A DNA stretch of 64,000 nucleotides from Sulfolobus islandicus Y.N.15.51 (lineage in GTDB: Archaea > Thermoproteota > Thermoprotei_A > Sulfolobales > Sulfolobaceae), in assembly GCF_000022485.1 (NCBI RefSeq), contig NC_012623.1, positions 1,762,501 through 1,826,500 of the forward strand, given 5' to 3'. Below are positions 50,653-59,919 of this stretch, in pieces. The notes below the pieces were generated by a model, which was not told the DNA's origin, did not search any database, and saw nothing but the letters and a program-made list of their open reading frames with translations. Position 1 is the first letter of the stretch. The number at the start of each line of letters is the position of its first letter. Both the position numbers and the translations under genes were made by a program.

Positions 50653-51693
50653 ATGAGAGCTATGAGATTAGTCGAAGTAAACAAGCCTTTAAAAATGATG
50701 GATGTAGAAATTCCGAAAGTAAAAGGAAATGAAGTATTAGTTAAAGTTGAAGCTGCAGGAGTTTGCCACTCAGACGTTCATATGAGGCAGGGAAGAGTAG
50801 GACCTTTAAGAATAGTGGAGGATTTAAAATTAAGATTACCCATAACATTAGGGCATGAAATTGCTGGAAGGGTAGTTGAAGTTGGAGAAAACGTAGAAGG
50901 ATTCAACAAAGGGGATTTAGTGGCAGTAAATCCTTGGGAAGGTGATGGGACATGTTACTACTGCAAAGCAGGAGAAGAGCAAATGTGTGACAGGCCATTA
51001 TGGTTAGGAATAAGTATAGATGGGGGATATGCGGAATATGTTAAAGTAACTCATTACAAATACCTTTATAAACTAAAGAATCTTACTGCAGTAGAAGCTG
51101 CACCTTTAACCTGTTCTGGAATAACAACTTATAGAGCAGTAAGAGAGGCTTCTGTAGATCCCTCAAAGACTTTAGTAATTGTAGGGGCTGGAGGAGGATT
51201 AGGAACTATGGCAGTGCAAATAGCTAAAGCTATGACTGGAGCCACGGTAATTGGAGTTGATATAAGAGATGAGGCGTTAGAAGCGGCTAAAAGGGCTGGG
51301 GCAGATTACGTCGTGGACGGACGTAAAAACCCGGTTCAAGAAATAAGGACATTAACTGGAGGAAAAGGTGCAGATGCAATAATAGATTTAAATAATTCAG
51401 AAAAAACCTTATCAGTCTATCCTTATGCATTAGCTAAAAACGGTAGGTATGTAATGATAGGGCTATATGGAGGGGAATTAAAGATATTATCACCAATTAT
51501 TATATTTAACTGGGTAAAATTCGTAGGAAGCCAAGTTGGAAACAATATGGACTTCTTGGGTGTTTTAACCTTAGCCGAAAAAGGAAAAATAAAGCCTATG
51601 GTTACTAAGACGATGAAATTAGAAGAAGCTAATGAAGCGTTAGATAATTTAGAAAACGCAAGGGTAACTGGAAGGCAAGTTCTAGTCCCGTAA
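50653..51693 (+). CDS. adh: Zinc-dependent alcohol dehydrogenase, Sulfolobus type
   Basis: This 346-aa medium-chain dehydrogenase closely matches the characterised NAD-dependent alcohol dehydrogenase of S. solfataricus. The catalytic zinc is bound by C38 and H68 (GVCHSD, GHEIAG). The structural zinc site has C101, C104 and C112, but the fourth ligand, Glu98 in the known enzyme, is Asp98 here (NPWEGDG). The NAD-binding motif is [10 protein letters not shown]. It oxidises alcohols to aldehydes or ketones (or reduces acetone-like ketones). The preceding palindrome suggests regulation. A lipid-kinase-like gene follows after two bases, so both share a transcript. Confidence 0.9.
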   Translation: MRAMRLVEVNKPLKMMDVEIPKVKGNEVLVKVEAAGVCHSDVHMRQGRVGPLRIVEDLKLRLPITLGHEIAGRVVEVGENVEGFNKGDLVAVNPWEGDGTCYYCKAGEEQMCDRPLWLGISIDGGYAEYVKVTHYKYLYKLKNLTAVEAAPLTCSGITTYRAVREASVDPSKTLVIVGAGGGLGTMAVQIAKAMTGATVIGVDIRDEALEAAKRAGADYVVDGRKNPVQEIRTLTGGKGADAIIDLNNSEKTLSVYPYALAKNGRYVMIGLYGGELKILSPIIIFNWVKFVGSQVGNNMDFLGVLTLAEKGKIKPMVTKTMKLEEANEALDNLENARVTGRQVLVP

Positions 51694-51695
51694 AG

Positions 51696-52565
51696 ATGAA
51701 AGTATTGGCAATAGTTAACCCTAAGGCAGGAACTTATGACCAGAAATTAGTAGAATTATGCATTAATGTGCTAAGGGCTAAATTTACGGTTAATTTAGTA
51801 TATCCTATCAGCATTAATGAAGCTAAGAAATTAGCTAATAATAGAGATTATGACGCCTTAATAATAGGAGGAGGAGATAGTACTATAGGTAATTTATCGA
51901 TTAACGTAAAAGTCCCTATAATCATTCTACCTATAGGCAGGGGAAACACGTTCTATTATACAGTTTATGGTAAAATAGATCCCTTAAACTTATTTACTTC
52001 ACTTCTTAAGTGTAATAGAATAGAATACGTTGATATTGGCTTTATAAGGGAATTAAATAGGGGATTTGTCCTTGGAACATCAATAGGTATATTAGCTGAT
52101 TTAGTAAGGCTTTCAGAATTATATAAGAAGTTCAGTAAGGGTATATGGTCCTATACTTTAGCATCTATAGATTTAAGGGTTAGGATGAGAAAAGGTCAAA
52201 TTAAACCAATAAGGGTTTCGTTAAGGGTTAATAAAGAAAAGGTGTATGATGATTACGCATATTTACTCTCAATAGGAAATACGCCAGTAAGAGGAAGAGG
52301 AAGTATGAAATTATTTCCTAAAGCCTCAATTAGTGATGGTATATTGGATGTCATAGCGTTGCCTAGAGTAAATGAGGAGATAATGGATTCATTAGCTAAA
52401 GGATCATATTCAAATGAATTATATTACAAGGGAAAAAACATTGAAATCGCATCTGACAGAAGGTTAAGCTTAGAGGTTGATGGAGACTATGTCTTATTGG
52501 AAGAAAATAAAATTACTATTGATGTAATTCCCTCTTCACTTCCTCTATTAAAACCTTGTACATGA
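51696..52565 (+). CDS. Diacylglycerol kinase-family protein
   Basis: This 289-aa protein has the diacylglycerol kinase catalytic fold: NPKAG near the N-terminus and GGGDSTIGN at residues 58-66, where the usual G-G-D-G-T has Ser in place of the second Gly (S62). The ILPIGRGNTFYY segment is the N-terminal lobe. It would phosphorylate a lipid or sphingoid-like substrate with ATP. In Sulfolobales it may act on isoprenoid lipids. It is co-transcribed with the alcohol dehydrogenase, and its 3' end overlaps the convergent MmgE/PrpD-like gene by 50 bases. Confidence 0.75.
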   Translation: MKVLAIVNPKAGTYDQKLVELCINVLRAKFTVNLVYPISINEAKKLANNRDYDALIIGGGDSTIGNLSINVKVPIIILPIGRGNTFYYTVYGKIDPLNLFTSLLKCNRIEYVDIGFIRELNRGFVLGTSIGILADLVRLSELYKKFSKGIWSYTLASIDLRVRMRKGQIKPIRVSLRVNKEKVYDDYAYLLSIGNTPVRGRGSMKLFPKASISDGILDVIALPRVNEEIMDSLAKGSYSNELYYKGKNIEIASDRRLSLEVDGDYVLLEENKITIDVIPSSLPLLKPCT

Positions 52566-53955
52566 ACTTCAATTCGTCGTTTCCTCTCTTTTCTAGACTA
52601 TATAAGATATTATAAATATTTTTTAGATCCTCTTCGTTACTATCTTTGATAGCATCTAAGAATTTCTTATTAACTACTTCTCTCTTTTTCTCTAAACCAG
52701 TACCATGAAAGCCATCAACTATCTCTTTTTCTACGCTTATTTTTCTACCTTCCTTGGTTTTTACATCTATTATTATTCCCATATATTTTCTAGTTTTCTC
52801 AAAATTTACCTCATTTAAATCAACCCCTCTTAAATTATATTCGAAACCTCCTAGGAATTTTTTAATAAAGTCTGCTCCTATTTCATTTATTGCAACACCA
52901 AATGGTAGAGGCTCGTTTAATAGCTTAATTGTAAGATTAACGTCATGAAGTATATTTACCTTATATGCTAATTTCCAAATTAATGGGTCTTTTATGTGAC
53001 TTTCATCGTAAGAGTTAACTCCGAATCTCTTATCTTTAATTGTAACAGTTAAAAGGTAAGGAGAGTAAAATTGAAGAAGGGTAAATGACGGATTACCCTC
53101 CTTGACTATCCTTTCGTGGTTCTTATCCATGAAATAGGTGAGCATATTCTCCCTTAATGTAACTTCACTTATCTCATCCAGATTAACCTCTTGACTTATC
53201 TCTAACGCACCTTCTATTAACGTTTGTGCATATGCACATGCTGGATATTTTTTAACAGAGAGAGTATTTACGTGCCATCTTTTGTTAAAACTTCCTAAAG
53301 GGGCCTTAAGATAATATTCCCCATACTGCTTTAAGAAGTCCGTCAGGAAGTTCTCGTTGACGTTCTGATATTTAGCTAATCTGAAAGCCTTATAGCCCAT
53401 CTCAACTCCTAAAGAGGCCGAATACAATTTGCCCAGACTTCCGAAACCGTGTGATGTAGGCTTTATCATATAACTTAAGGATAATCCCATGCTATTTTTT
53501 AAATCTTGATTATATAATTTAGAGAGAAATACTACAGTTGAGAGTGCATGTATCGATGTCATTGATTGTCCCCTTGTCTTACTAACAGATAAAGAAGCTG
53601 CAACCCTGGCGGAGATTTCTACAGAGGATATTACAGCTTCCATCAGCTCTTTACCAGTTACATTAGTATTAGGAATTGAAAACAGTAATGGAGAAGCTAT
53701 TCCGTGACCTAAATGTCCGTAATATAGTAATGTAGAGTCGTAATCATACATGACGCTAAGTATTGGAAAAAGTTCTTGGTAGTTTACGTTAAATAAGTCT
53801 AATAACATCTTAGCCCAATATGTCCTAGAGGATATTAAAGCTGTGAATATAGTATCTATTATCATTAGTTTAGCGTTCTCTAAACTGTCATTGGGTACTT
53901 TAGATATTGAAATGTTATTGGCCCATTCCTTAGCCTCTTCTAAAAAGGATTCCAT
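52516..53955 (-). CDS. MmgE/PrpD-family protein
   Basis: From the ATG at 53955 this protein has 479 aa and starts MESFLEEAKEWANN, typical for the family; TTG 54000 would add 15 residues without family match. Motifs include IDTIFTALIS, LGHGIASPLL, the helix KPTSHGFGSLGKLY and the KKYPACAYAQTL region that carries the K-x-Y-P-x-C segment. MmgE/PrpD enzymes dehydrate 2-methylcitrate and related hydroxy acids, and also hydrolyse cis-epoxysuccinate-like substrates. In the island it may handle propionyl-CoA derived acids. The C-terminal 50 residues are charged and overlap the DAGK gene. Confidence 0.72.
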   Translation of the reverse strand: MESFLEEAKEWANNISISKVPNDSLENAKLMIIDTIFTALISSRTYWAKMLLDLFNVNYQELFPILSVMYDYDSTLLYYGHLGHGIASPLLFSIPNTNVTGKELMEAVISSVEISARVAASLSVSKTRGQSMTSIHALSTVVFLSKLYNQDLKNSMGLSLSYMIKPTSHGFGSLGKLYSASLGVEMGYKAFRLAKYQNVNENFLTDFLKQYGEYYLKAPLGSFNKRWHVNTLSVKKYPACAYAQTLIEGALEISQEVNLDEISEVTLRENMLTYFMDKNHERIVKEGNPSFTLLQFYSPYLLTVTIKDKRFGVNSYDESHIKDPLIWKLAYKVNILHDVNLTIKLLNEPLPFGVAINEIGADFIKKFLGGFEYNLRGVDLNEVNFEKTRKYMGIIIDVKTKEGRKISVEKEIVDGFHGTGLEKKREVVNKKFLDAIKDSNEEDLKNIYNILYSLEKRGNDELKFMYKVLIEEVKRELHQ

Positions 53956-54037
53956 AGAAACTCTCTTTGCTAGAAAATTAATATCTTTTCCTATTTTCAA
54001 AAATAAAGTTTATTAGCCTTATAGCATAATTTAAGAT

Positions 54038-56011
54038 ATGCCCATATTCTCAAAAGTGGGTGTAGTAGGAGCCGGAACGATGGGTCACGGTATAGTAGAA
54101 GTTGCAGCTATATCTGGATATCAAGTATATTTAAGTGATGTTTCTCAAGATATATTAAATAATGCATTAGAAAAAATTAGATGGAGTTTACAAAAATTAA
54201 AAGAAAGTGGAAAACTTAAGGAAAGTATTGATACTATAATAAGTAGAATAAAGCCTACAACTAATCTTAACGATTTCGCCGATGCTGACTATATTATAGA
54301 GGCTGTAGTAGAGAACTCTGAGGTAAAAAGAAAGATATTTTCAGAACTAGACGGAATAGTCAAGCCAAATGCCATATTTGCCACTAATACGTCTACAATA
54401 CCTATTTCTACACTTGCAGAGGCCACTAAGAGACAAGATAAATTTATAGGACTTCACTTCATGAATCCCCCAGTATTAATGCCCCTAGTTGAGATCATAA
54501 TGGGCAATAAAACTAGCCAACAAACCTTAGAAATTACTATTGAATTCGCTAAAAGTATAGGAAAAGATTACGTTATTGTTAAGAAAGACGTTCCTGGGTT
54601 TTTAATAAATAGGATAAATGGAAGGACTTTCGCTGAGGCAATCTTAATGTATGATGAGGGATACCAGAAAGAAGATATAGACGCTATGACCAGATTTAGA
54701 CTAGGAATGCCAATGGGTTTCTTAGAACTTTTAGATTTCACTGGGATAGATGTTTCCTATAGTGCTGCATTAGAAGCTATAAAGAGAGGTGAGAAAGAGC
54801 CACCGCATTTTAAGGTTTTAAAGAAGATGGTGGAAGAAGGTAGATTGGGCGTAAAAAGTGGAAAGGGGTTTTACACATATAAGAGTAAAATTTACGAAAG
54901 ACCTAAAATAGTCCCCACTGATAGTATGTATTTAATAAATCCCTTAAGCATAATCGCCCCTGCAGTAAACGAGGCTGCATGGTTAATTAGGAACAATATC
55001 AGTAGTGCTGAGGACATAGAAAAGGGAATGGTTAAGGGAATGAATTGGCCTCAAGGACCCTTAACGTTTGCCGATAAGTTCGGAATAGACAACATAGTAA
55101 ACTTCTTAGAACAGAGATACCATGATACTGGTAATGATTATTATAATCCAGATTCACTACTTAAAGATATGGTAGAACAGAAGAAATTAGGAGTCAAATC
55201 CGGAGAAGGTTTCTTTAAATGGAATTACGAGAAAGTAGACTTTGGGCCAGTAAGATATGAAAAACTTCACGATTATGCTAAAATAACCATGAGAAGGGCT
55301 GAAAAACTAAATGCATTAAATGAAGCTATGTGGACTGGGCTAACTCAGGCTTTCAATAAGGCTAAGGAAGATAAGGATGTTAGAGCTGTTATCATTATGG
55401 GCGAAGGTAGAGCTTTTTGCGCTGGTGACGATATAGAAATGATGCACTATTGGGAGAATACAGCTAGCGTAATTGAGTGGAGTCAAAAGATTTCCTCTCC
55501 GTTAATAGATACCCTAACTGATTACCCTAAGCCAATTATAGCAGAAGTTAACGGATTAGCATTTGGCGGAGGAATGGAATTGCTAATATTGTTTGATATA
55601 GTTATAGCTAGTGAAGATGCTACGTTCGCAATACCAGAAGGATTAATAGGAGCTTTACCACCCTTAGCGTCATCAATAGGAGTTGGATTCATAAGTAGAA
55701 AAATAGCTAGATATGCGTTAACTGGTGAGTGGCTAAGTGCGAAACAAGCCAAGGAATTGGGATTAGTAGACACTGTAGTGCCTCCAGAACAATTAGAGAT
55801 AACTGGAGTTGAGATAGTTGAGAAGGTTAAGAGAGTGGCGCCATTATCCAGTATGTCTATTAAGAGGGCTATAAACTCGATAAGAAACTCCTATCTGGAC
55901 AACTTGCAGATAGCATCACAAGAATTGACAATTTTATCAACTACAGAAGACTTTAAAGAAGGTATGAAAGCGTTCATTGAGAGGAGACAACCTAGATACA
56001 AAGGAAAATAA
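54038..56011 (+). CDS. Fused 3-hydroxyacyl-CoA dehydrogenase/enoyl-CoA hydratase
   Basis: This 657-aa bifunctional protein has the dehydrogenase first and the hydratase last, the archaeal order and reverse of bacterial FadB. The N-terminus has the NAD motif GAGTMGHGI, HFMNPPVLMPLVEII with the catalytic His, and two copies of the C-terminal dehydrogenase domain. From about residue 400 a crotonase domain follows, with AFCAGDDIEM and GLAFGGGMELLILF and the catalytic glutamate near PEGLIGALPP. It hydrates enoyl-CoA to (S)-3-hydroxyacyl-CoA and oxidises it to 3-ketoacyl-CoA, the central steps of beta-oxidation. It has its own promoter. Confidence 0.88.
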   Translation: MPIFSKVGVVGAGTMGHGIVEVAAISGYQVYLSDVSQDILNNALEKIRWSLQKLKESGKLKESIDTIISRIKPTTNLNDFADADYIIEAVVENSEVKRKIFSELDGIVKPNAIFATNTSTIPISTLAEATKRQDKFIGLHFMNPPVLMPLVEIIMGNKTSQQTLEITIEFAKSIGKDYVIVKKDVPGFLINRINGRTFAEAILMYDEGYQKEDIDAMTRFRLGMPMGFLELLDFTGIDVSYSAALEAIKRGEKEPPHFKVLKKMVEEGRLGVKSGKGFYTYKSKIYERPKIVPTDSMYLINPLSIIAPAVNEAAWLIRNNISSAEDIEKGMVKGMNWPQGPLTFADKFGIDNIVNFLEQRYHDTGNDYYNPDSLLKDMVEQKKLGVKSGEGFFKWNYEKVDFGPVRYEKLHDYAKITMRRAEKLNALNEAMWTGLTQAFNKAKEDKDVRAVIIMGEGRAFCAGDDIEMMHYWENTASVIEWSQKISSPLIDTLTDYPKPIIAEVNGLAFGGGMELLILFDIVIASEDATFAIPEGLIGALPPLASSIGVGFISRKIARYALTGEWLSAKQAKELGLVDTVVPPEQLEITGVEIVEKVKRVAPLSSMSIKRAINSIRNSYLDNLQIASQELTILSTTEDFKEGMKAFIERRQPRYKGK

Positions 56012-56359
56012 AAAATAATTTCGAAATTTAATTAATTTTCTCTCATTTCTATTTACCAATATAAGCTCAAGGTGGTTTATACTTTTCTATTTACATTTAT
56101 ACTTTACTTCAACTAATAGTGTAGAAAATATCTTAATGTAACTATTACTAAGAAGTCGACTTAAAGAGAAGCTAAAAATAAACAATAGTTGATCATTAAT
56201 CTAAAGCTTCCTAAATTTTTTTAAAACTATAGCATTAGATTATAAAAAACTTTTTAAAATATCCCTTTTACATGACGTTAAAAGTCAATTAACTCCTTAA
56301 TAGCAACGTGTTCATATTAAGTGGAAGAAATACTTAAAATAGTTAAATTATATAAATAA
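56012..56359 (+). other. Intergenic region before the fatty acid-CoA ligase gene
   Basis: This 348-base AT-rich gap has no open frame of interest. Its end contains ACTTAAAATA (about 56331-56341), a TATA-like box giving a transcript start near the ATG at 56360, and no dyad stronger than expected by chance. Confidence 0.4.
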
Positions 56360-58036
56360 ATGATGGCTAAAGTCTTCATAAAGGGTTTACCATCAACAAT
56401 GATGGATGATTTTCAATTAAATGTAATTAATTTGCTTCAACATGCTGCAGAAAACTATGGAGAGAGGGAAATAAAGTCTAGAAAATTAGATGGCAAATTA
56501 GAAGTATTTAATTATAAGACTATTTACGAGAGGGTAAAGAGACTAGCAAATGCATTAGAATCATTAGGAGTTAAACCTACTGATAGAGTTGGAGTATTAG
56601 GATTTAACACTCACAGATATTTTGAAGCCTATTTCGGTATAAGCGGTATTGGTGCAGTAATGGTTGAGATGAACTTTAGACTCTCACCAGAGGAATTATC
56701 TTACATTGCTAAACACTCTAAAGTTAAAGTAATATTTACGGATGAGCAATTAATACCGATAGTGGAGAAAGTTAACGATAAGGTGAACTCCGATAAGGTC
56801 GTGATTACGACCGATAAGGAAAGAACTCCCTCTACTAAAATTTCTAAAGTTTACCATTATGAGGACTTACTTAAAAGTAGTTCTCCAAATTACGACTTCC
56901 CTATAATCGATGAGAAATCCGCTTGTTTTGCTTGTTACACTTCCGGTACTACTGGAATGCCTAAAGGAGTTTATTATTCACATAGGGCCATAGTATTACA
57001 TTCTATGGCAGTAATTCAAGCAGTTCCCGTAAACACTAATGACGCACTTTTACAGCTAGTTCCTATGTTTCACGCAAACGGCTGGGGATGGCCTTTTACC
57101 GCTACCATGGTTGGAGCTAAGCAAGTATTTCCTGGGCAATACAGTTTAGATAACTTAAAGCCTATCATTGATCTGCTTATAAACGAAAATATCACAATAT
57201 CTAATGGAGTTCCAACTCTCTGGATAGCAATTCATAACTATTTATCGTCACTAAAAGATAAGCCTAAATTTAACAATTTGAAAGTACTTATAGGCGGAAG
57301 CGAGCCTCCTTTAGCCTTAATAAGGGGACTTAGGGAATTTGGAATAGAGGTAATACACGGTTATGGGTCAACCGAAACTACGCCTCTATCCCATATAAAC
57401 ATAATAAAGTACTATTTAGGATTAAGTCAGGAGGAATATGAGGAGTTAAAATCCAAGCAAGGAATTCCAGTATTTCCGATACAAAGAAAAATAGTAACTC
57501 CAGATGGAAGAGATATACCTTGGGATAATAAAACCATTGGAGAACTTTTAGAGAGAGGGCCTTGGGTGGTTAAAGAATATTATAATGACCCAAGAACGTT
57601 CGAATCTTTCATAGGAGAGGGTTATGAAATTTGGTGGAAAAGCGGAAATGCTGTTACTGTAGATCAGTACGGTTATATAAAGATAGCAGATAGGCTTAAA
57701 GATCTTATAAAGAGCGGAGGTGAGTGGATATCAAGCGTAGATATGGAGAACTTCTTGATGGCTCATCCTAAGGTTCTTGAGGCTACAGTAGTTGGCGTCC
57801 CTCATCCTAAATGGCAAGAGAGACCTTTAGCCTTTGTCGTTGTAAAACCAGAGTATAAGGGTAACGTAACTAAGGAAGAACTTTTAGAACATCTATTAAA
57901 GAGATTTGCAAAGTGGCAATTACCCGAAATAATTTTTACGGATTCCATCCCTAAAACCAGTACTGGTAAGTTCGATAAAAAGTTATTGAGGGAACATTAT
58001 AAGGAGTATTTCATAAAAAGAGAAATTATAGAGTAA
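56360..58036 (+). CDS. Fatty acid-CoA ligase (second copy)
   Basis: This 558-aa ligase has all ANL motifs: CYTSGTTGMPKGVY (ATP), PMFHANGWGW, GYGSTETTPL (A5), WWKSGNAVTVDQYGYI (A7; Gly in place of the usual T-G-D, S-G-N), IKSGGEWIS (A8) and the A10 lysine in IPKTSTGKFDK. Because the A7 Asp that binds ribose is Asn here, adenylation may be slowed or altered. It is closely related to the ligase at 38.1 kb. It starts at ATG 56360 (or 56363), with a TATA box at leaderless distance. It would activate fatty or aryl acids. Confidence 0.82.
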   Translation: MMAKVFIKGLPSTMMDDFQLNVINLLQHAAENYGEREIKSRKLDGKLEVFNYKTIYERVKRLANALESLGVKPTDRVGVLGFNTHRYFEAYFGISGIGAVMVEMNFRLSPEELSYIAKHSKVKVIFTDEQLIPIVEKVNDKVNSDKVVITTDKERTPSTKISKVYHYEDLLKSSSPNYDFPIIDEKSACFACYTSGTTGMPKGVYYSHRAIVLHSMAVIQAVPVNTNDALLQLVPMFHANGWGWPFTATMVGAKQVFPGQYSLDNLKPIIDLLINENITISNGVPTLWIAIHNYLSSLKDKPKFNNLKVLIGGSEPPLALIRGLREFGIEVIHGYGSTETTPLSHINIIKYYLGLSQEEYEELKSKQGIPVFPIQRKIVTPDGRDIPWDNKTIGELLERGPWVVKEYYNDPRTFESFIGEGYEIWWKSGNAVTVDQYGYIKIADRLKDLIKSGGEWISSVDMENFLMAHPKVLEATVVGVPHPKWQERPLAFVVVKPEYKGNVTKEELLEHLLKRFAKWQLPEIIFTDSIPKTSTGKFDKKLLREHYKEYFIKREIIE

Positions 58037-58051
58037 GTTCTTGATAAAAGT

Positions 58052-58405
58052 TCACATATTCTTTTTTCTTTTAATTTCTTCAATTACTGGCTTAGATAGT
58101 TCTATAAACGTATAGAAGGCATCAAGATTGGAGATCGAGTCTATTCTCACTGCTTTATTAATATCCCGCCCCATTAATATTTTCTTAACTGGCACTTCAA
58201 GTTTCTTAAAGTTTAACGTTAAAAGTATATCTGGAACCTGTATAATGCAATCTGGTATGAAATAGGGACCCAATTCTTGCCTCATTTTATCTTTAATCTT
58301 TTGTTTAAGTGATTCATTAAGAGTTAAATTTCCCTTAAGTATCACGTGAGTTGAAAGGACCCATAATGATACTACGAATATGTTTATATAAGTTATACGC
58401 AGCAT
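58052..58405 (-). pseudogene. C-terminal fragment of acetoacetyl-CoA synthetase
   Basis: The 117-aa frame matches only the last part of acetoacetyl-CoA synthetases, which normally have about 650 aa: THVILKGNLTLNESLKQK, LGPYFIPDCIIQVPDI, LTLNFKKLEVPVKKILMG (the usual TLSGKKLEVPVKKIL with S-G changed to N-F), and the closing DAFYTFIEL. The N-terminal adenylation core is missing and no trace of it was found upstream, so this is a deletion remnant. The intact gene would have activated acetoacetate, the substrate of the ADC-family protein at 31.9 kb. Confidence 0.75.
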
Positions 58406-58563
58406 AATAATAGAATAGAAACCAATTTTTTATATTTAATATTATAAAAGATTGTAAATGACAATAAAACTAGACTCCTTGAGTTTTACGGAAGAATGGT
58501 TCAACCATAATATTGAATGAACAAGTGAAAGTAGAGGAAGAAGTGAGCGAAGATATTGTATAG

Positions 58564-58571
58564 TATTTATA
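58564..58571 (+). promoter_or_regulatory. TATA box of the flavoprotein gene
   Basis: TATTTATA has its centre about 28 bases before the ATG at 58596, supporting that start and a leaderless transcript over the upstream TTG at 58581. Confidence 0.45.
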
Positions 58572-58595
58572 TTCGAGAAATTGAAGAATAATATT

Positions 58596-59819
58596 ATGAA
58601 AGTTGTAATAATTGGTGCAGGGCCAGCAGGAGTTTACTCAGCATTAACCTTATCCAAGAATGCAAAAGTCACACTTATAGAAAAGGAAGAAAAACTGGGG
58701 GGTACGTGCGTACTTTACGGGTGTATACCAACAAAATCCATATTAAGCCAGCTTATCATATCTAGGCAAGCATCCAATATGAGTTTAAATACGTTTAGAG
58801 AGTATGCATTAGGTTCAATAAATACTATAAGTAAGAGTTTAGAACAGTTACTAAATAGTCATGGGATAGAGGTTATTCACGCTAATGGTTTTCTAAGGTC
58901 GTCTATGGTTCATGCATCAAATACTTCACTTACGGCTGATAAGGTTTTAGTTTCAACCGGGACCAGAAGAGAAAGATTAGGAAAGGTAAAATTCACGGAA
59001 GATTTAGCCTATACTAATGAGGATTATAATAAGGTGGTTATAGTAGGAGGAGATGCAGGGGGAATAGAACTAGCTTGGATGATGAAGAAACTGGATAAGG
59101 AGGTACATCTTATAGATAAGAACGATTTACTTTTACAAAACATTGATAATACACTATCTGAGGTAGTTACAAATTTTCTAAGCCGTATCGGAATTAAATT
59201 ATACTTAGGTAAAAAGGTCTCTAAAATTGATGAAACTTCTGTTACCCTTGAAGATAACCAAACGATCTCAGGCGATGCTGTATTTGTAACCTTCGGTCGT
59301 AAACCAAATATTGAAGGATTTGAGGAAATCCCCCACGAGAAGTACATATACGTCGATGAATATTTGAGAACTCAAATTCCCAATATCTACGCAGCAGGAG
59401 ATATAATAGGTACGTTTACTGCACATGAAGCCATATATGGTGGTATTATAGCTGCGAAAAATATGTTAGGCGAAAAAAGAGAGTTCCTCGTAGAAGGAAT
59501 ACCTAAGGTTATATACATTTACCCCCAAATAGCCTATGTAGGGACTACTATTGGTAATTGTGTTACTTTCAACACATTAAATTTAACCAGAACAGTAGTA
59601 GAAAGAGAAGGTGAGGGATTCTTAAAGATATGCGAAAGGGATAACAGAGTAATTGGGGGAGTAGCATTCATGCCTTATGCCGAAGACGTAATTTCTCTTA
59701 TTTCAGTATTAATACGATATCAAATAAATTTAAAGGATACTATAGATCTTGTTATGCCTCATCCTTCTTATCTGGAAGCCATTACTGAGGCTTTAAATAT
59801 GCTGCAAAGTAAAGAGTAA
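58596..59819 (+). CDS. Dihydrolipoamide dehydrogenase-like flavoprotein
   Basis: This 407-aa disulfide oxidoreductase has the FAD motif VVIIGAGPAGVYS, the redox disulfide in GGTCVLYGCIPTKS (C-x4-C), the NAD-binding VVIVGGDAGGIELAW, and YAAGDIIG for FAD. The C-terminal dimerisation domain is short and ends with MPHPSYLEAI, where the catalytic HPxxSE motif is expected; here it reads H-P-S-Y-L-E. Length is below the usual 450-470. It would reoxidise dihydrolipoamide of a 2-oxoacid or acetoin complex. The E1 genes lie 1.9 kb downstream, separated by an insertion element that may have split an older operon. Confidence 0.8.
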   Translation: MKVVIIGAGPAGVYSALTLSKNAKVTLIEKEEKLGGTCVLYGCIPTKSILSQLIISRQASNMSLNTFREYALGSINTISKSLEQLLNSHGIEVIHANGFLRSSMVHASNTSLTADKVLVSTGTRRERLGKVKFTEDLAYTNEDYNKVVIVGGDAGGIELAWMMKKLDKEVHLIDKNDLLLQNIDNTLSEVVTNFLSRIGIKLYLGKKVSKIDETSVTLEDNQTISGDAVFVTFGRKPNIEGFEEIPHEKYIYVDEYLRTQIPNIYAAGDIIGTFTAHEAIYGGIIAAKNMLGEKREFLVEGIPKVIYIYPQIAYVGTTIGNCVTFNTLNLTRTVVEREGEGFLKICERDNRVIGGVAFMPYAEDVISLISVLIRYQINLKDTIDLVMPHPSYLEAITEALNMLQSKE

Positions 59820-59919
59820 AGAACTGTTCATTGCTCAGTGAAGCTCATAGTGTTATTTTAACTTATTTATTTTTCTATGCTGAGTAGTATTTATTGGAAA
59901 ATCGTTGTATTCCATACCC

